This document shows positions 60,823 through 64,000 of a stretch of 64,000 bases of DNA, in pieces. The stretch covers positions 62,001-126,000 of the forward strand of contig JACAET010000028.1 of assembly GCA_013388685.1 (NCBI GenBank), written 5' to 3'. Position 1 is the stretch's first letter; each line of letters opens with the position of its first letter. The DNA comes from Chloroflexota bacterium (lineage in GTDB: Bacteria; Chloroflexota; Anaerolineae; Anaerolineales; Villigracilaceae). The translations under genes and the position numbers were made by a program. The notes beneath the pieces are model-generated. The model saw only the letters and a list, made by a program, of their open reading frames with translations, was not told the origin of the DNA and did no database searches.

Positions 60823-61542
60823 ATGTTCTTCTTTGACCCCACCTACCTGATTTTCATGATCCCTGCCTTCATCCTGATGAGTATCACCTCCTGGTATGTA
60901 AGGCATGCCTACAACAAATGGAGCCAGGTCCGCGCCACCAGCGGGTTGACCGGCGCCCAAGCCGCCCAGCAACTGGTCTCGCGCGCGGTCTATTCAGGCT
61001 TTGAGGGCGGCGCCGAACTGCGCAGCGTCCGCGTGCTGGGCGTGGGAGGCAACCTCACCGATCACTACGACCCGCGCGATAAGACCCTCTACCTCTCGCC
61101 CGGCGTGGCAAACGTTCCCTCGGTGGCGGCGGTTGCCATTGCCGCGCACGAACTCGGTCACGCCATGCAAGACGCGGAGAATTACTTCCCGCTTCGCTTC
61201 CGCTCGGCGCTGGTTCCTCTGGTGAACATCGGCTCCAACCTGGGCTGGATCCTGATCATGGCAGGCTTGTTCCTGCGCTGGCTCGACCTTGCCTGGCTGG
61301 GCGTGCTCTTCTTTGCAGGCGGCGCAGTCTTTGCCCTCGCCACCCTGCCGGTGGAATTCAACGCCTCCGCCCGCGCCAAAGCCATGCTCACGGCAAGCGG
61401 CATTATCCGCACTGAGGAAGAGGCGCGCGGGGTCAACCAGGTGCTGAACGCCGCTGCGCTTACCTACGTCGCCGCCCTTGTCACCGCAGTCCTGCAAGTC
61501 CTTTACTATGTCTTCCTGCTTGGCGGCAGGCGCAGGAATTGA
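60823..61542 (+). CDS. YugP-like zinc metallopeptidase
   Basis: VAAVAIAAHELGHAMQDAENYFPLRFRSALVP; TM helices. Confidence 0.9.
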   Translation: MFFFDPTYLIFMIPAFILMSITSWYVRHAYNKWSQVRATSGLTGAQAAQQLVSRAVYSGFEGGAELRSVRVLGVGGNLTDHYDPRDKTLYLSPGVANVPSVAAVAIAAHELGHAMQDAENYFPLRFRSALVPLVNIGSNLGWILIMAGLFLRWLDLAWLGVLFFAGGAVFALATLPVEFNASARAKAMLTASGIIRTEEEARGVNQVLNAAALTYVAALVTAVLQVLYYVFLLGGRRRN

Positions 61543-61564
61543 CAGGAAGCAAATCGAAACGCAC

Positions 61565-61614
61565 ACTTCGGAAGTCTTCGAGCCTCGCCAGGCGGAGACT
61601 TCCGAAGTCTTTTT
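61565..61614 (+). terminator. Rho-independent terminator
   Basis: acttcggaagtct/agacttccgaagt 13-bp stem then ctttttta. Confidence 0.85.
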
Positions 61615-61645
61615 TATGGGGGTGTCCGTGTATAATCCTCCCAAC

Positions 61646-62644
61646 ATGCGGAAATTTCTCTTCATCCTTGCGCTATTTCTGGGCGCGGCATTCGTTTATT
61701 CGAGCTTTGGAGAGATCGAAACGATTATACAAACCCTCCAACGGGGAAACGTCTGGTTTGTCCTTCTGGCTGTCCTCATTCAGTGCGCGTGGTTCGTGGT
61801 TTCCGGCATGACCTACCTTTCGCTCTACCGCCTGCTCGGCACAGACGGTAGTCTGTACGAATTTGCGCTCATGTCCACCGCTGCCAACTTCGTCAACACC
61901 ATCGCCCCCAGCGCGGGCATGGGCGGCATGGCGGTTTTCATCAGCAATGCCAGCCGCAACGATCAAACCCCGGGCAAAGCGACCGTTGCCAGCATGGTCG
62001 TCCTCTTCCTCGATTACGTTGCCTTCCTCATTGTCCTGACAATGGGCTTGATCGTCCTCTTCCGCCGCAACGACCTCGACCCCAGCGAAATTGCCGCCTC
62101 TGCCATCATGTTTGCCATCGCCGCCGCCCTCGGCATTTTGCTCTACCTGGGATCGCGTTCCGCCAGGGCGCTCGGCGGCGCCCTGGCATGGATGGCGCGC
62201 CTCGTCAACCGTATCGTACACCCCTTCCTCCATCGCCCCTACCTGAGCGAAGCACGCGCCCATCAATTCGCCAGCGAAATGGCGGCAGACCTGCAATCCC
62301 TGCCCGGACGTATGCACGGTCTGCTCCAGCCCATGATGCTTGCTCTCCTGAACAAATCGCTCCTGATGGGCGTCCTGATAGCGGCATTTCTTGCGTTTCA
62401 AGTCCCTTTTTCTGCCGGCACCATCATCGGCGGCTTTGCCATCTCTTACCTTTTCCTCATCGTTTCTCCCACGCCCTCGGGCATTGGCATTGTCGAGGGG
62501 GTCATGCCTCTTGCCCTCTCCTCTTTGCGCGTGCCGTGGAGTCAGGCAGTCGTCATCACCCTCGCTTATCGCGGCATCACCTTCTGGTTTCCGCTGGCAG
62601 TAGGCGCCATGGCTCTCCGCATCCTCAACCGCCAAAAAACATGA
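61646..62644 (+). CDS. Flippase-like UPF0104/LPG_synthase_TM family membrane protein
   Basis: AANFVNTIAPSAGMGGMAVFISNA ... GGFAISYLFLIVSPTPSGIGIVEG. Confidence 0.85.
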   Translation: MRKFLFILALFLGAAFVYSSFGEIETIIQTLQRGNVWFVLLAVLIQCAWFVVSGMTYLSLYRLLGTDGSLYEFALMSTAANFVNTIAPSAGMGGMAVFISNASRNDQTPGKATVASMVVLFLDYVAFLIVLTMGLIVLFRRNDLDPSEIAASAIMFAIAAALGILLYLGSRSARALGGALAWMARLVNRIVHPFLHRPYLSEARAHQFASEMAADLQSLPGRMHGLLQPMMLALLNKSLLMGVLIAAFLAFQVPFSAGTIIGGFAISYLFLIVSPTPSGIGIVEGVMPLALSSLRVPWSQAVVITLAYRGITFWFPLAVGAMALRILNRQKT

Positions 62645-62680
62645 GGCTTCGTGTCCCTTCGTGACCTTCGTGGAGAAAAA

Positions 62681-64000
62681 ATGCCCCTCGCCTCCCTTCT
62701 GGACTTCTGGAAACGCGACCCCGCCACCGCCCCCAACCTCGCCGCCTGGCAGATCCTTCCCCCGCGCCCCGCGCAGACGCATCCCTTCCCCGACGACCTG
62801 CCTACTCCCCTCTCCCAAGCCTTGATTGCCGCCGGTATTCACTTCCTCTACTCTCACCAACTCGAAGCCTGGACCCACACCCGCGCCGGCGAAAACATCC
62901 TCCTCTCCACCGGCACCGCATCCGGCAAGACGCTCGCCTACAACCTGCCGGTCTTTGCCTCTCTCCTGCAAGATGAGAACGCCCGCGCCCTCTATCTCTT
63001 CCCCACCAAAGCGCTGGCGCAAGACCAATTATCTGCCCTGAGCAATTATTTATCGATCCTCCATCCACTGGCTCCTGAACGACGTCCACTCATCCCATCC
63101 ATCTACGATGGTGATACACCCGCCGCAAACCGTCCTGCCATCCGGGCAAAATCCCGCATTCTCCTCACCAACCCCGACATGCTCCACACCGGCATCCTGC
63201 CGCACCATACCAACTGGCTGGACTTCTTCACGAACCTCAAATTCGTCGTCATAGACGAGGCACACACCTACCGCGGAGTCTTTGGCTCGCACGTCGCCAA
63301 CGTCATCCGCAGGCTCAAACGCCTGGCAAAACATTATGAAAGTGCCCCAAAATTCATTTTGGCTTCCGCCACCATCGGCAACCCGGTGGAACTTGCCGAA
63401 AGACTCATCGAAGAACCTGTCCACCTCATTGACCACGACGGCTCCGCCCGCGGACCGCGTCACTTCCTCCTCTACAACCCGCCCCTCGTGGACGAATCCC
63501 TCGGCTTGCGAAAATCCTCTTTACTGGAAAGCGTGAGACTTGCACAAGAACTGCTGATACACAACGTACAAACTATCGTTTTTGCGCGCTCACGCCGAAG
63601 CGTCGAAATCATCCTCACCTACCTCCAACAGACCCCCACCCTTCCCCTTCCCCCCTTTTCAGGAAAAATGGGGGAGGGATGGGGAGGGGGGATTCGTGGT
63701 TATCGCTCCGGCTACCTCCCTCACCAGCGCCGCGAAATCGAAAAAGGACTGCGCGACGGCACGGTCAAAATCGTCGTCGCCACCAATGCCCTCGAACTGG
63801 GCATAGACATCGGCGGGCTGGGCGCGGCAATCCTCGTCGGTTACCCGGGCACCGTCGCTTCAGCGAGACAGCAGGCGGGTCGGGCGGGACGCGGGCTTGA
63901 ATCCGCTGTCAGCGTGCTGGTCGCATCCGCCAATCCCATTGACCAGTTCCTCGCCCACCATCCCGAATACTTCTTCGAGCGCTCTCCCGAACAGGCGCTC
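62681..64000 (+). CDS. DEAD/DEAH-box helicase of the YprA/MrfA type, truncated at window end (absent from ORF track)
   Basis: YSHQLEAWTHTRAGENILLSTGTASGKTLAYNLP, VIDEAHTYRGVFGSHVANVIRRL, LASATIGNP, ATNALELGIDIGGL, RQQAGRAGR; no stop before base 64000. Confidence 0.9.
   Translation, partial: MPLASLLDFWKRDPATAPNLAAWQILPPRPAQTHPFPDDLPTPLSQALIAAGIHFLYSHQLEAWTHTRAGENILLSTGTASGKTLAYNLPVFASLLQDENARALYLFPTKALAQDQLSALSNYLSILHPLAPERRPLIPSIYDGDTPAANRPAIRAKSRILLTNPDMLHTGILPHHTNWLDFFTNLKFVVIDEAHTYRGVFGSHVANVIRRLKRLAKHYESAPKFILASATIGNPVELAERLIEEPVHLIDHDGSARGPRHFLLYNPPLVDESLGLRKSSLLESVRLAQELLIHNVQTIVFARSRRSVEIILTYLQQTPTLPLPPFSGKMGEGWGGGIRGYRSGYLPHQRREIEKGLRDGTVKIVVATNALELGIDIGGLGAAILVGYPGTVASARQQAGRAGRGLESAVSVLVASANPIDQFLAHHPEYFFERSPEQAL

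Noticed and set aside
61673-63028. 451-aa minus-strand ORF containing FFSTKVTKGHEA
   Set aside because: Antisense to the flippase and helicase; FFSTKVTKGHEA is the translation of the short intergenic repeat at about 62645-62680.

Overview
The window is dense, high-GC bacterial DNA. Gene content and style suggest an Anaerolineae-like Chloroflexota chromosome; this is inferred from the proteins, not tested. I see no rRNA, tRNA, CRISPR array or transposase. 0-10.7 kb and 33-64 kb are mostly housekeeping genes: PBP1A C-terminus, CoaD, RecG, acyl-CoA dehydrogenase, DegV, PlsY, RimI/TsaB/TsaE, MscS, GlgC, RtcB, diacylglycerol kinase, Ser/Thr kinase, Rpe, L28, Asp23, FakA-like, MoaA, PIN-TRAM, CysS, ABC-F, MutL, CtpA, YugP-like protease, and a 3'-truncated DEAD/H helicase missing from the ORF track. 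10.7-33.2 kb is a mostly minus-strand surface-polysaccharide locus: RmlA/RmlB/WecE-type aminotransferase, Gmd, UDP-sugar dehydrogenase and epimerase, flippases, glycosyltransferases, methyltransferases and four large polytopic GT-C-like proteins. The best candidate for something undescribed is near 37.1-37.7 kb. There a near-consensus promoter precedes a leader with all the hallmarks of a yybP-ykoY (Mn2+) riboswitch, then a 35-aa one-TM micro-ORF with a strong SD, then glgC whose SD lies in a potential hairpin. Other notable signals are a nucleotidyltransferase broken by two single-base deletions beside its intact small partner, a 114-bp MITE-like palindrome, an ~85-bp dispersed repeat in inverted copies, arrays of palindromes, and several cases of intergenic-type repeat DNA lying in frame in coding sequences at linkers or loops.
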